From assembly GCA_006386115.1 (NCBI GenBank), contig VFIW01000014.1, positions 853,126 to 917,125 on the forward strand: 64,000 nt of DNA. The letters run 5' to 3'. The position numbers were made by a program, and so were the translations under genes. Below are positions 50,982-62,823 of the stretch, one piece after another. How positions within the stretch are numbered: the stretch's first letter is position 1; each line of letters starts with the position of its first letter. This DNA comes from Globisporangium splendens. Lineage: Eukaryota > Oomycota > Peronosporomycetes > Pythiales > Pythiaceae. A model generated the notes under the pieces. That model made no database searches. It was not told where the DNA came from and saw only the letters and a program-made list of their open reading frames with translations.

Positions 50982-51412
50982 CGTTGACTTCTTCGTTTGG
51001 TTTTTCTTGCTTTACGTTCGTGGAATAGGCGCTGCTTGGGATGTGGAGCAGGCGCACAGACGCGTGATGCCGGAGGTTGCGGATATGTACACGAGGGACC
51101 AGTTACGCTCACAGACACACCCACGCACGCACGCACGAGACTCGCACACAGACACACACAATGAGGCGGAAGATGCGCGGGAGGTGAGGAAATGCTGCTC
51201 GTGGGTTTCTTTTTTGCGAAGGGGAAGGGTGGTCGCCTCGCACATGATCGACCAGCACCGGTTCCATACCGGTATTTGACAAAAGTAGCACGAAGGTTGC
51301 GCATTCCAATGTCGTTACTTATGGATCCATATTGGATTCGGAAAAATTACACTATATATGGAGATCGCATTGCATTTGGTTAGCGTACTTTATGGGTCGA
51401 CATGCACCCATT
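50982..51412. other. Intergenic region
   Basis: Upstream of eIF4E (-) and downstream of the next minus-strand gene. Short CA-rich tracts near 51110-51170. No gene seen. Confidence 0.45.
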
Positions 51413-53200
51413 TCACATTTTCTCTCTCTTGGCCGTCATTGTGCAGGCGAGCGTCGTGCGGAGACTGCCCAGGTTTGCCTTCATGCGCGACCGCGCCAAG
51501 AGGATCTCCTCTCCCTTGGTGGCGCTCCCGCGAAGCCACGTGTTGAGGATGGTGTCGAACCGCTGGAAGCCATCCAGGGACGTGAGCTGGAGCTTCTGAA
51601 GCGCGTCATTATTGGAATAGTATGGCGGCGGTGGTGATGCGGTTGCGCCGCGTTCCTTTGAGTGCGTTCGGACGGGTCGGTCATCAGAAGCGCGTGGAGA
51701 CACCAATTGTTTCAGTCTGTGGTTGTACTCGATCTCCAGCTTTGCGCTCCACGTGCGAAGGTACGCGACACCGTTCTCGAACTGCGCGGCGAGGATCTCG
51801 TTCATCTTGACTTTGTCCACGACAAACTCTCTGTGAGCGAACAACAGAGCAGCATTGTCAGTCAGCGGTACAAGTGAGAGTCATTCGTTCTGTACGACGA
51901 CATACTCGATCGTGACGCTGATGCATGTTTCCAAGACTTTGGGGAACACATACACGCGAGACGGAGACGGCGCCGCGACCACGCGCTTGCCGATCGGATC
52001 CAAGAGCTGGCGCACCAGGAGCTCCATGAATTCAGTCTGCACAAGGGATGGTGATGACAATGCACACACCACAGAGACGCGATCAATTAATACGAAGATA
52101 GGATGGAGTTAGTCCTTGGAGTACGACTTACAGCGGATCCTCTCGACTTGGAAGCATCCTTCGGCATTAGCGGGCGGCACAATCGGCTTGCACACTGTAC
52201 ACACACATATATGAAATTGTCAGCACCAACGTTGTGGATGGCATCGAGAACAAAACGTGCGTCTTGATTTGATGTGAAGCCCCTCCCCAAACCTGTTCGG
52301 TCGTCTCGAGAATCGATTCCGTGAGTTCTGCGAGTTGCGTCTTGAATTCGGCGTACACCAGTTCAAACTCGAGCGAGATCTTCGAGATCTGCGGAATGGC
52401 TGGTTACCCGCTTGAGGAGACGCAGGCATCGACGGAGATGACCCTGAAGTTGCAAGTAGCGCTGTTGCGACGGGTCTCGATTGCCAGTGGTGCTGTGTGT
52501 CGGCTTCGATGTTTTCGTTCGCTTCGGTTAGCGTCGAGACTTTCTCGCATGCCACCGTGACGTTCATGAGCCCATCATGAAGCGCGATCATGCTCAGCAA
52601 CGCGCTATTGCTACTCCCACTGCTGCCCTGAGTAGAATTTGCCGTTGCTGCACGCGGATTGGAGTCTCCGGTCGCATTGTGCCCAGTCGATGACGACCAC
52701 ACCGGTCGAGTCGCGATGATCCACGCGAGGTATTTGCGCAACGACGGCAGCAGAATCGAGAGCAGCATCACAAACGGGTACACTAGTGGCGCGCCGTCAC
52801 CATCCGGATTGTTTCCGGTAGCGTCCTCGAGCACTTGCGTGAACCCAGCGAGCACTTTGGACCCCAACTCGGTGATGACGTCTTCTTGGAAGTTTTCGTG
52901 GACCGGAAGCTGGAGCCTGCGATGCAGTTCGCCCACGAGTTGCGCGCATTGGCAATAGAACGCCGTGATGCGTGGACTTCGGCGCTCGAAGCTCGTCGCG
53001 TTGACCACGAGCGGACTTTCCAGCACTTTCACGCACGAGGCACTGCACGGGACGCCGTTCTCATGCGCACACAATTCGCACGTCGAGTCCTTGCGAGCGC
53101 TGCTGCTGCTCGACGACGCGCCACTGCTCTTTTTCCCCTTTTTTCTTCTTTTGCGTTCGCATGGCTGGTAAATCTGCGTTTGCTCAAAGCAAATGCGGAA
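51413..53200 (-). CDS. Multi-exon helical protein of unknown function, 5' end unresolved
   Basis: At least six exons on the minus strand: about 53200-52556 (FRICFEQTQIYQPCER, ... LHRRLQLPVHENFQEDV, LRKYLAWIIATRP, LHDGLMNVT), 52461-52408 (RYLQLQGHLRRCLRLLKR), about 52367-52293 (FELVYAEFKTQLAELTESI), 52194-52132, 52036-51896 (TEFMELLVRQLLDPIGKRV) and 51826-51413 (FVVDKVKMNEILAAQFE ... LDGFQRFDTILNTWL). Most junctions keep phase, with CTAAC branch sites visible. The intron at 52407-52368 would be only 40 bp and may be wrong. Helix-rich and Cys-containing at the N-terminus, it resembles a large cytosolic scaffold. I could not assign a family. The first exon is probably upstream of 53200. Confidence 0.6.
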
Positions 53201-53546
53201 CTCACAAGCGAGTTAGCACGCACACAACATACGACATCAAGACATGCAGTCTTCGGGCTCTCAACTCGTTACGGGCGTTTACTTGCATAAATATAGCACA
53301 TTCCCAAATCTTCGAAACACCATGAAAGCCACACCTCAATCAACGGAGAGGTTTCTCACTCTCTCCAAACGATGTCAACGGAGCACAACCAATCACACGA
53401 ACACGAATGACATAGTACTTACTGCCTACCACCATACTTGAGCAGCTTGTTTCGAAGAAGGCGTCACACTGGGGTTGAAGATCAGTGTCGTATTGCTACG
53501 CTTCCCTTTGAGGTGGTGGAGGATTGGAGCTGTTGCTTGCGCTCTT

Positions 53547-55762
53547 TTACTCGAAACCAAAGCCAGTGATTTCCATTTGGATCACCTATTCGCATGCACA
53601 ACAACAATGTGAGTCAAGTGATTCGGTGGCAACCAACAAAGTCCTTCTTGATGACGCACCAGAGTCAAATATGTGACCAGATCTTCCTTGGTCTCGTACA
53701 CGGGCAAATCAATGCGGTTGAAGCACGTGTGTGCACGGGGACACATCCCGAGCGGCGGTACGCCTGGCGCCACAAACTGGATACTGAATTGATGCACATA
53801 CCCGCTCGCACTCGTGAGCGCCTTGAAGCCTTCGACAGGGACCCGCGCTGAGCCTGTCGCGAACTGCAGCAGCCGCGCGCGCTCCTCGTCCGTGAACGAC
53901 TCGACGACTTCCCAGAACCAGAACACGACCTGGATCTCGCGCTCGATAGCCGGGATGTCCGAGTCGCGCGCGAAATTCAGCACGCGCGTGTTCAGCTGCC
54001 AGTCCTTGACGTTGATCACGGGGAGACCCGACAGGAAGAAGTCGAGCTCCTGGTAGTCAAACACGCAGAGCATGCTCTTGGGGATGATCTCGTAGAGACC
54101 CGCGAGCATCACCGTCAATGGCTCCGCGACGGAACCAAGCATGCGATACCGCAGCATGAGTGCGAGGTACTCCATCTTGTTCTCGTCGGTCACGTCGATG
54201 TCGTTGCCGTTGGGTTTCAACTCGATGATGTCGTCACCGTCACCCTGGATGCTGAAGGTGAGGCAGAGGCTGTCGACATTGTCGTTCTCGCGCATCCACA
54301 GAGCGCTCTTGTAAACCTCTTCGTCGAGGAACTCGAGGTCCGAGAACGTGATCGGGACACTCAGGAAGTGCTTGAGCAGCGGCAGCGCCATGTTGGTGTC
54401 AAACACCAGTCCCTCGAGCATCGCCTTGCCGAACAACCGGCCCGCGAACGTGTAGTACTTTAAATAGTCGCCATCGCCATCGTTGCCTTGAGCCGCGCGC
54501 TTGCGGCTGAACGACGGGTTGATCCAGTAGCTCATGTTCTCGGCGTGGGTCGTGCAAAACAGTCCGCGTTCCGCACTGAAGAGCTCTTTGCACACTAACC
54601 CAAACCATTCGCGCAGCACGCCACCGGCGTCGAGCGCTGGTTCACCGACAAACGTAATGTTGAGGTGTTCGCGGAGCTGTTTCGGCGTCAGATACCCGCC
54701 TAACACCACGACCGAGTCCTCGAGGATGTGGTCGCGCCGCACCATCAGCTTGTGCACCGACTCCATGTACGGCACGTGGATGTTGCTCACCTGCTTGAGG
54801 AACCACTTCTTCTTCTCGCGGAAGCTCATGGACATGAGTCCTTCAAAGTCCACGTCGACCGCACCTTGGGGTGGCTTGTTGCCCGTCTCGACCATAGCAG
54901 CAGCGCCTGTAGTAGTAGCAGTATCTCTTGCTGGGTCCATCTGGATGGCCACCGAGTCGGTTTTCCGCCAGGTGAGCTCGCCGTCGTCGTTCATCTCGGT
55001 GAAAAAGCCCATGGTGGCCGCGTTCTTACGGCGCAGCTGCTCGGCGACCGTGCCGCGCAGCGCGTTCGCGTGCGGATTCTTGGTCAAGAACGTGTTGTTG
55101 CGCAGCTTCGAGAGGAACGAGTCGGATTTCTGGAGCATGGGCTGCGTCGTGCGCACCCACACGAACGCGCCGTTCGGGAGTGATACGCGCTGCCAGAGTC
55201 GTCGACGCGCCGCGCCGCGCTGCTTCTGGGTCAACTGCATCTGGTTCAACCGTCGGTACCGCAGCGCGCGCTGGCGCACACTCGTCGAGAGCTCGATGCT
55301 GTCTGCGGCCGCGTTGGTTGCGCTCGATGAGCTGCGCAGCATCGGGATGTCGCCCGTGGCGGAGTGCAGGAATGCGGTCTCATTGGTCAGGAACGTCGTG
55401 TTGTTGTTGCGTGCGAGCAGCACGGTCGTGTTCAGGTTGCCGCCGCTGAGCAGCATGCTGCCGTTGAGCAGCGACGCGTCGGCCGAGGCGCCGCAGAGCG
55501 CGCACGCATTCTGGTCCGGGTGGTTCATGTGCATGCACACGACGCACTGCCACTCGGTCTTGCCGTCCTCGAGCACCGTGTCCACGAGGTTCTCGCGCAG
55601 CAGCAGGTCGCGGTCGTCGATCATGTCGATGTTATAGCCGTAGAGGTCGTCGTCGGCGCGGTCGCGGCAGTGGCGCGCGCACGCGATGATGAGGCAGAAG
55701 AGCACGAACACGGAGCCGCCCATGCACCCCAGGATGATGTTGACCCGCGTGCCGTCGTCCAT
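53547..55762 (-). CDS. Membrane-anchored RanBP2-zinc-finger HECT E3 ubiquitin ligase, copy 2
   Basis: Two exons, 55762-53660 and 53585-53547, with a 74-bp intron just before the C-terminus, give 713 residues. The last exon supplies VIQMEITGFGFE, matching the end of copy 1 (IIGFGLE) and showing that the unspliced tail is intron. N-terminal helix (IILGCMGGSVFVLFCLIIAC), zinc finger WQCVVCMHMNHPDQNACALC near residues 69-92, Asn/Thr-rich linker, then the HECT domain with FVGEPALDAGGVLREWFG and catalytic Cys in AHTCFNRIDLP near residue 678. Only one intron against three in copy 1, so the pair diverged long ago. Confidence 0.9.
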
Positions 55763-57091
55763 CTCGCTCCTTCGCTTGGTCGTACGGCAGGGATATAAAG
55801 ATATGCAGAGAGAGAGAGAGAGAGCTGGTGCGTATTCGGCACCTAATGCGGAATGGCACGAAATGGATCAATGGAAGGAAATCTCCGAGCGCAATGGGTG
55901 GATACTGGGATGATATGGCGCCTTTGTCTTCTTCACTGGAGGGTACGAATTACAGCGCTGCGGTGGAAATAACAGGGTGATGATGGGGCGGCGGGTTCAA
56001 GTGCCTGCTGGGTCACAGTCGCATGCAACAAGCAGGACCTCAAAAGAAAATCTGTGATGTCGTCACCTGCTGGATTGGGAAACTAGTTTTATAGAGGGTT
56101 TGACGAAATGATTCCTGCGGTGTGAAGTTATGCACAGTGGGTCTTTTACGGATGCATTTGTTGTAAAGAGGTTGTCGATTGAAAGGAAAGAAGGAAGTTA
56201 CACGCCGACACGACCATCTGTCGTGTTGGTGAGACTGAGACTGACTTTGGCAACGTTGAGTTTGGTGTGCACGTACGGACACCATTTTAGCCAATCGCAG
56301 CCGAGCATTTCGTGCAAAACTGGCCAAATTTTTGCGAACCAGTTTGTATCATATAGCCTACCACCATTGTGCTGTGCCCTATTCATTCCACAAACCACAC
56401 AGCAAGTCGGAACACAGCGCACCATCTTCATTGCCCTACTGATACAACGTACCAATTTTGTTGTTTGCCCTATTAGCCTACGAATCAAAAGAACCACAAC
56501 TCTACTGTGTTTTTGGTGGTACAGCGTACCGTTTCTCGCCAAGAGAACAACAAATCCACAGTTTAGTCGAACGTACCGCCGCATTCTCAGCTCCTCACTT
56601 CCTCTATCTGCCTCTCTTCAGTGCGTGCGTTCATTGTGTGCGCGTGTGTGCGTCTTCTTATAGGTAGGTGCTTGTGCTCAGCTACATACACTTCCGGCGG
56701 TAATGCGCTGCTGCACTTGTGAGTCACTGCGTCGCTCTCTCTCTCTGCCGCTCGTCGTTCGTCAGGTGGAACCGTCTGGAGTGTCGGCCCAGCTCCATGA
56801 CGTAGCTCTTCCCTTCTCTCAAGTGGGTCAATGACGCTGAAGGCGAGGGTGGGGCGGTGCATTGAGCCACCAGCTGGGAGGAAACAGAGACAGAGAGCAG
56901 GACGCATTCATGTATGCGCGCTTACGCAATGTTGCCTATTGACTGCTCCCTCTATTGGATACTCCTTCAAATATTTGCGCAGGAGTTGCTGGCTGTTCGA
57001 ACGGATCGGCCATTCGCACAACAACCAGGTGGCGGCGATTAAGAGAGCGGGCTCTGTTGCCGTGTGTGCACCAGCGGACTCCTGTACGACG
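55763..57091. other. Long intergenic region between divergent genes
   Basis: Between HECT copy 2 (-) and the DUF676 gene (+). A GA microsatellite lies near 55806-55822. Open frames here are short and unlike protein. Divergent promoters are expected. Confidence 0.5.
55806..55822. repeat. (GA)n microsatellite
   Basis: Short GA run about 45 bp upstream of the HECT copy 2 ATG. Confidence 0.8.
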
Positions 57092-58954
57092 ATGGCGCAA
57101 GAAGCAGCGTCGCAGCAAGAGCAGCGCGGCGCACGTACGCACGCGTTTCTCCCGCGCCATATCATCGTGCTCGTGCACGGCAACAACGGCGCGCCGACGG
57201 ATTTCGACGCCATCGAGAGCGCACTCATCAAGAAATACGGCTTTGACGACATCTTGATCATCAAATCCAAGGCCAACCACACGCAGACGTCTCTGGGTGT
57301 CGAGATCGGCGGCTCGCGGCTCGCCAGCGAAGTGTACCAGGAAGTGTTCCAGCACGAGTTGCACCCCGATATCAACTCGTACAAGTTCTCGATCGTCGCG
57401 CACTCGCTCGGCGGTCTCTACGCGCGCTTTGCGCTCGTGCAGCTCATGGAATCGCTCAGTCCGCTGGATATCCAGTACGTCAGCTTTGTCACGATCTGCA
57501 CCCCGCATCTCGGCTCTCGGCGGCCACGAGGAGACTCGACGCTCAAGGTATAGTACTCTCTTTGTGCTTGTAGTTATTCAAGAAGGCTGTCTTGTTGATG
57601 CAGTATTTATTGTGAAAATGGCAGAATGTGTGGCGGATGGGTGTTCATACCGTGCTCGCGACGAATGCGCTGTACGGACGAACGGGGGTGGACCTCCTCA
57701 TCGACAGCAGCAGTGATGATGACAACGGATCACCGGTGCCTCCGGTCCTCGAGATCATGACCAACCCAGGTAAGGATGTCTTTTATACGAGGAGAGCATG
57801 GATTTCATTGCTAAGGCTGTGCTACGTGCCTGTGCGTAGAGCTTGAGTATTTGAACGCATTGAAGCAATTCCGCTTTGGTACGCTGGTGGCCATGACGGA
57901 TGGCGACATGCTCGTGCCGTACGCGTCTGCGTCGATCCGGAATTTCAATCCATACCCGAGTGCGACGTTAACCGACAAGTTTGCGGAATGGCGATGGCAT
58001 GTGCATCATTCTGGATTCACGACGCCTGCTGAGACGGACAGTGGTCCCCCTCCCCCATTTTGGCGAAAATTGTACAACAAAGTGGACCTCGCGACCATGG
58101 CTATTGAGAAGTTGCACGTTGGCGTCGACGTCAGTGCGTGCGAACGGTTTCAAAGTGTTGAAGGCTACGATGCCGACAACAAACAGGAGGTGGAGTTCCC
58201 GTATGCGATGATCCAAAGGCTGCAGCAGGCGATCCCGTGGCGTCGCATCGATGTGACCGTCGAGCCATGCGGCGTGAAAGGCAAGTTTCGTATCCATGAC
58301 TGGCCGATCAACAAGATGCAGCCTCCTGGCTGCCGCGCCGACGAATTCATCGATCTGTTATGCGAGATGGTTGGACACGACCACGAGCTGGAGCTTCTCC
58401 CAGAAGCCAACGAAGAGCAGCGTTCGTCATCGAGTGCGACTCCGGTGGACAGCTCCGACGATGATACTGCGCCACGGAATTCGCTCGGTGGTCCCATGAT
58501 CAATCGTTTTTTGGAGAGATTCCAGAAAGCGACACCGCCAGAGAGTCAAGTGTCGTCGCCTGTATCGGCTGAGAGTTCGAGCGTCGACGACGAAAACCAG
58601 CAGCAGCAGCCTCGGAATTCGTTCTTTGGCAATGGGATGAATCGCATGCGCGACAAGTTCCAAAGGAAACAGGAGCCAACGTCGAGTCCATTTGCAGGAT
58701 CCCAAGGTGATGTCGCCCAGCCATCACCATCAGTTAGCAGCGGTGTGGCAGGCAAGCCTATGGAGACGGAGACTGAAAACGCTGGTAGGAATTCGTTCGG
58801 CGCTGTGGGAATGCGATTCATGGAGAAATTCACGAAAAAGGAGACGCCTTCGCCAGCCCCGACGACTGCCGGTACCTCAACAGTGTCCTCATCTGCGACC
58901 GCAACAACCGACTCGTTCATGACCACGTCGTCTTTTGCAGCGGGCCGCATGTAA
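57092..58954 (+). CDS. DUF676 putative serine esterase/lipase with a repetitive tail
   Basis: Three exons (57092-57547, 57625-57769, 57840-58954), introns of 77 and 70 bp, phases 0 and 1, 571 residues. The alpha/beta-hydrolase part begins with HIIVLVHGNNGAPTDF (oxyanion region), then the nucleophile elbow AHSLGGLYARFAL with Ser near residue 104, CTPHLGSR, and FGTLVAMTDGDMLVPYASA with a likely catalytic Asp. DUF676 proteins are cytosolic lipase-like esterases. A C-terminal 180 residues of Ser/Pro linkers carries three related blocks beginning RNSLGGPMINR, RNSFFGNGMNR and RNSFGAVGMRF, each ending in K/R-F-x-K. A His for the triad is not pinned down. Confidence 0.87.
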
Positions 58955-59049
58955 ACTTTTCCATTATGACTATGCATAAACGTATTCAATAGACCTTCGT
59001 GTGAAACTCGTTGTTTATGCTGCCCACGATGAAGTTGTATTTGCATTGT

Positions 59050-60556
59050 TCATGCTGTGTACGTGCGCATGGCTTGGACCCATTGTTTGCAAGCCTCATG
59101 AGGCAAGCTGAGACCAACCTGCAGACATTTACTCGTCGCGACTTCACACGCCATGCGCAGAGCCACATCCAGCGGAAGCCCTCTGGACATCGCCGCAATG
59201 CTCGCACCGATGAACGTGTCCCCGGCGCCAATCGATTCGACCACTTGGTCCAGTCGTCTCGTAGGGATCCGACGAACCATTTTGCTCTGATCACCATTTT
59301 CTTCGGTCAAGTAGTAGACGCCGTCGGCACCCCAGGGAGAAATGAGCGCTTTCAACGACCCAGCAGTTTCGACTTGGAGCTTCTTGAACTCTGCCTCCAT
59401 GAAGCACGCTGCCGAGTCATACCCGAGCTTGTCGCGAATGTAATCCTTCGAGACGAACGCAAAGTCCGCGCTCGCAACCAACCTGCTCTCACAAGAAGAG
59501 GCACACAAAACCTCGTGAAGACCAGTCGTTGGGTAACTTTATCGTACAAGTGCAATCTTAAGGCTCACTTTCGTGCGAGTGCCCAATCATAGCGCAGAGC
59601 CTCGATTTCCACCGAGATCACGGACTTCGGTGGCGCATTGGCGCGCACATACTGCATCATCCGGAGCACAGGCTCCATGTTGCGTCCCTCAAAGTGGAAC
59701 CACATGGGGCTAGTAACACTGGTGGATGTGCATGACATCAGTGACGACAGTACGGCTACGAATCTGTCAAACGCGCGCTGAAAGTCTGCCACGCTGAGCT
59801 CTTCGAGGTCGCGCGAGTGGACAATTGTCCGCGATCCCGTAGCCCTACTCGACAGAATGTACTTGAAGCAAATAGTGCAGTCGAAAACTCCACACTTCCT
59901 TCATGGCAGCTCGTGAGTTTGACTTGACTTACCGACATTGGCGTGGATCCTGTGGGCAGGATCGTGCAGGTGGCGCAGTCGACGCCCGATTTCGCGAGTT
60001 CCGAGTGCGCAAACGCCGCTTCGCTGTCTTTCGTCGGGTCGGAACTCGTCCCCATCCAATGGCAGGAGCTCCCCAGTTGAGCCGCTACGACCTGCATACA
60101 TACACGAGCACTCGGTCGAATCAGTAGGCATGTACATGGGATGTACTGAGCCAAAGGCAACGCACCAACACATTCGCCACATTGCCGCCTCTGAAAGTGC
60201 AGAACAGAGACATACACTCCAATTATAAGCTATCTCTCATCAATAATACAGAAAGAGGCAATGCTGCAGCATGTGCACCTGCACTTCCGACGCGCTAGCG
60301 ATCGAATCTGGTTTTCCTCGTTCATGCACACCATGAGCAAGTGATCGTCACGCGCATTGGACTCACACAAGAGTCAACTCGCCATCCACATACCTTAGCA
60401 TCCTCTAAAGCACGTTCGCAAAACCACACAGCGTTCGAATCAGTCCTCCTCCTCCCTGCACAACGCAACCTCACGCATTCAGTACGCACCCTTGGGGAAC
60501 TCTGCGACCTCGTCGATGACGTCGACCGCGACGATCCCCACGCCCACCACCTCCAT
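59050..60556 (-). CDS. Ketohexokinase-like pfkB sugar kinase, seven exons
   Basis: Exons: 60556-60490, 60404-60394, 60307-60279, 60190-60166, 60091-59933, 59861-59569 and 59482-59050, total 1017 nt, 338 residues, all phases consistent. The product starts MEVVGVGIVAVDVIDEVAE, then PKEDAK, IRSLARRKCRGGNVANV, GSSCHWMGT, GSRTIVHSRDLEEL, PMWFHFEGRN, SVEIEALRYDW, ADFAFVSK, ISPWGADGVYYL and the pfkB signature SIGAGDTFIGAS with the catalytic Asp. The order follows ketohexokinase, which phosphorylates fructose at C1 with ATP. Exon 2 is only 11 nt and restores PKEDAK. A 20-residue insertion before PMWFHFEG has no counterpart. Substrate specificity is inferred, not shown. Confidence 0.88.
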
Positions 60557-61445
60557 CTTCGCACGTTTTTCCGCTTTAATTTTTTCTGTTTGAGTGGTGT
60601 CGAGAGACTCGCAACTTCAACCACTCCGACTAAATGCGAAAGTTTCCATTTTCCCCAACAACACTTGAAGAATCAGAATGTTGCTGTCACACATAAACGT
60701 GCACCGCACGCATGAACGTGATTGTGACGCGTTGGCCGTGGGTACAAAATGCTCACACTCTCTGACACACTCTGCGTCTGCACAATTAGTCAGGGAAAAC
60801 CGCAATAGCAGCGCTTTATGCGACGACAAAGCAGGAATGCCGCAGCGAACGAACCGAGCACGTCGACACAATGCGAATGGATGGACATGCGTGCAAGGTA
60901 AGGTGCAGAATGGGATGATGAATCCAAACAGCCCGCTCTTCGTCGCCGTCTGAGCTGTCCCACCGTCTGTTCAATCGAGAAAGATCGAAAGCACGGACCT
61001 GGAACGCTTATGCAGCGCAAGGATACGCTCGCTTTCTCTTGCATATGTCATCAGGACCAATTTTTTGCCAGTAGACATGGCCACAGGATATTTCTCTTTG
61101 CGAGTCTGTGTGCGATCGTCTTATTCGCTTTCTGGAAAAGTCTAGAAATAGAATGTCCTGTGCCGAGCCAATCACCGTCCACTCTGACCTTTCGCTATCC
61201 AATGAGCGCTCTAAAAGGATCTTTTCTGACCAATCAAAAGTGAGGCAGATGTCCTTTCGACCTTCTGTGGCCACAGCGCATGCGTAAACTGACGGATTTT
61301 CGCATCAAGGCAACGTCAATGCCACCATGGACGGACCAAGAATCCGCGGCGCGCGTTACGAAAATGCAGGCATTCTGCAATTCACCCAGCGCCACAACAA
61401 GCGAGAAAGAAAGCGACAGCTAGAGAAAGAAAAGCAACTCATAAG
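60557..61445. other. Divergent intergenic region
   Basis: Between the ketohexokinase start (-) and the RING gene start (+). No gene seen. Confidence 0.5.
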
Positions 61446-62432
61446 ATGATGCCTGCGCGACCTCCAGAGAACAACAACAGCAGCAGCAATCCGTCTGCGA
61501 CGACGGCGCGATCCGTGACGGCATTTCTGATTCCGCCGCCGATGACCGTCGTGGTGCAGTTCAATGGCGGTATGCAACTGGAGTTCACGCCGTCCACGGA
61601 ACGCCTCATGAGCTCGCTCATTGGAATTCCCATTGTGATGGGCGGCATCCCGATGGCGTTTGTCGGCGGCGGACCGTCGGGTGCGGAAAATGACGCGATG
61701 ATGCGCGCGATGCACGAGCTGTTCATGCGGAGCCAGAGCGAGCAGCGCGGTCCACCGCCGACGAGCAAGTCGTTCTTGGACAGCCTGCTGTCGAAGATCT
61801 GGGACAGCGACGTGAACGGATCGGAAAAGTACACGGACTGCGCGATTTGCCTGAGCGAGTACGAGACGAAGGACCAGGTGATCTCGCTTCCATGCGGCCA
61901 CGCGTTCCACAAGGACTGCGGCATGCATTGGCTGGCGGAGCACAATGTGTGCCCCACGTGTCGATACCAGTTGCCAACGCAGGAAGATGCGAGCAAACCA
62001 GCTGCGGGGAACAGCAGCGAGAGCACCAGCAACAATGCCGAGCCGGAGCCCGAAAGACACACGGAGCAGAGCCAACCAGACGAAGAACCAGAGATTGAAG
62101 CGATCCTGCGGACACTGCTGGGTGTCCGCCGCGAACGCTCCAACACGATGCCCCAACCAGAGCGCGTGGTGCGACAGCGTGTTGACAACAGCGACTCGGT
62201 GCTTCCCGGTGCCGTTCCATCGTCTTCATCAGAGGACAACAACAACAATGATGCAACTGCAGACGCGGAGCTCGACAACATGCTGGAAGAAGAAGCAAAC
62301 CGCTTCGTCGAAGAAGAGAAGAGTTCTATGGCGGCTCAGCCACAGGCTGCCGTCGACGACGCGGCCATTTTCGACGACGTCGACATGGAAGAGCTCCTCC
62401 GTGACACGCGACCTGCAGCAAGTTCGGTCTAA
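61446..62432 (+). CDS. RING-H2 E3 ubiquitin ligase
   Basis: 328 residues, one exon. A RING-H2 finger near residues 131-171: CAICLSEYETKD, SLPCGHAFHKDC and HNVCPTC give the C-x2-C...C-x-H-x2-H-x2-C...C-x2-C ligands. Upstream are a short Asn/Ser-rich start and a hydrophobic, Gly/Met-rich stretch (SSLIGIPIVMGGIPMAFVGG) that may be a membrane or hydrophobic surface. The C-terminal half is Glu/Ser-rich and disordered, with a helical acidic block (LDNMLEEEANRFVEEEK). The protein recruits E2 enzymes; its targets are unknown. It resembles RNF126/RNF115-type cytosolic RING proteins in layout. Confidence 0.87.
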   Translation: MMPARPPENNNSSSNPSATTARSVTAFLIPPPMTVVVQFNGGMQLEFTPSTERLMSSLIGIPIVMGGIPMAFVGGGPSGAENDAMMRAMHELFMRSQSEQRGPPPTSKSFLDSLLSKIWDSDVNGSEKYTDCAICLSEYETKDQVISLPCGHAFHKDCGMHWLAEHNVCPTCRYQLPTQEDASKPAAGNSSESTSNNAEPEPERHTEQSQPDEEPEIEAILRTLLGVRRERSNTMPQPERVVRQRVDNSDSVLPGAVPSSSSEDNNNNDATADAELDNMLEEEANRFVEEEKSSMAAQPQAAVDDAAIFDDVDMEELLRDTRPAASSV

Positions 62433-62823
62433 TCGACGACCTCACGGTCACGATGTGGTCGTTCGTCAGCTTTTTGCGAAGATAGGAATTAGTATTTAGA
62501 CGCGACTAGATTTGAGTTCTGGGTTGCGGAGTCGGCAACTCATCAAGACTTAGACATGCCGTCACAGAATGTAGGATAGAAAACACACGTTTTTATGACA
62601 ATTTAAACAGGTCCATAGTTGAAACAAATGATACATTGACGACTCACACATGTAAAATGTGTATTACCATCATTTTAAACTCAAAGAAGTACTTCGAAGA
62701 CAACTGGAACTCTGTTGGCACCGTCAATGGTACATACCTCCCACGTGTCGTCGTCTTCCATCCAAGTCCACTTCGTCGACATCTTACCAATCCAACTATG
62801 TCCAGAATATCGTCTTCGTTATA
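62433..62823. other. Intergenic region
   Basis: Between convergent genes. AT-rich. No gene seen. Confidence 0.5.

Noticed and set aside
53586..53659. C-terminus of HECT copy 2 ending VVVHANR
   Set aside because: It is intron: splicing restores an end like that of HECT copy 1.
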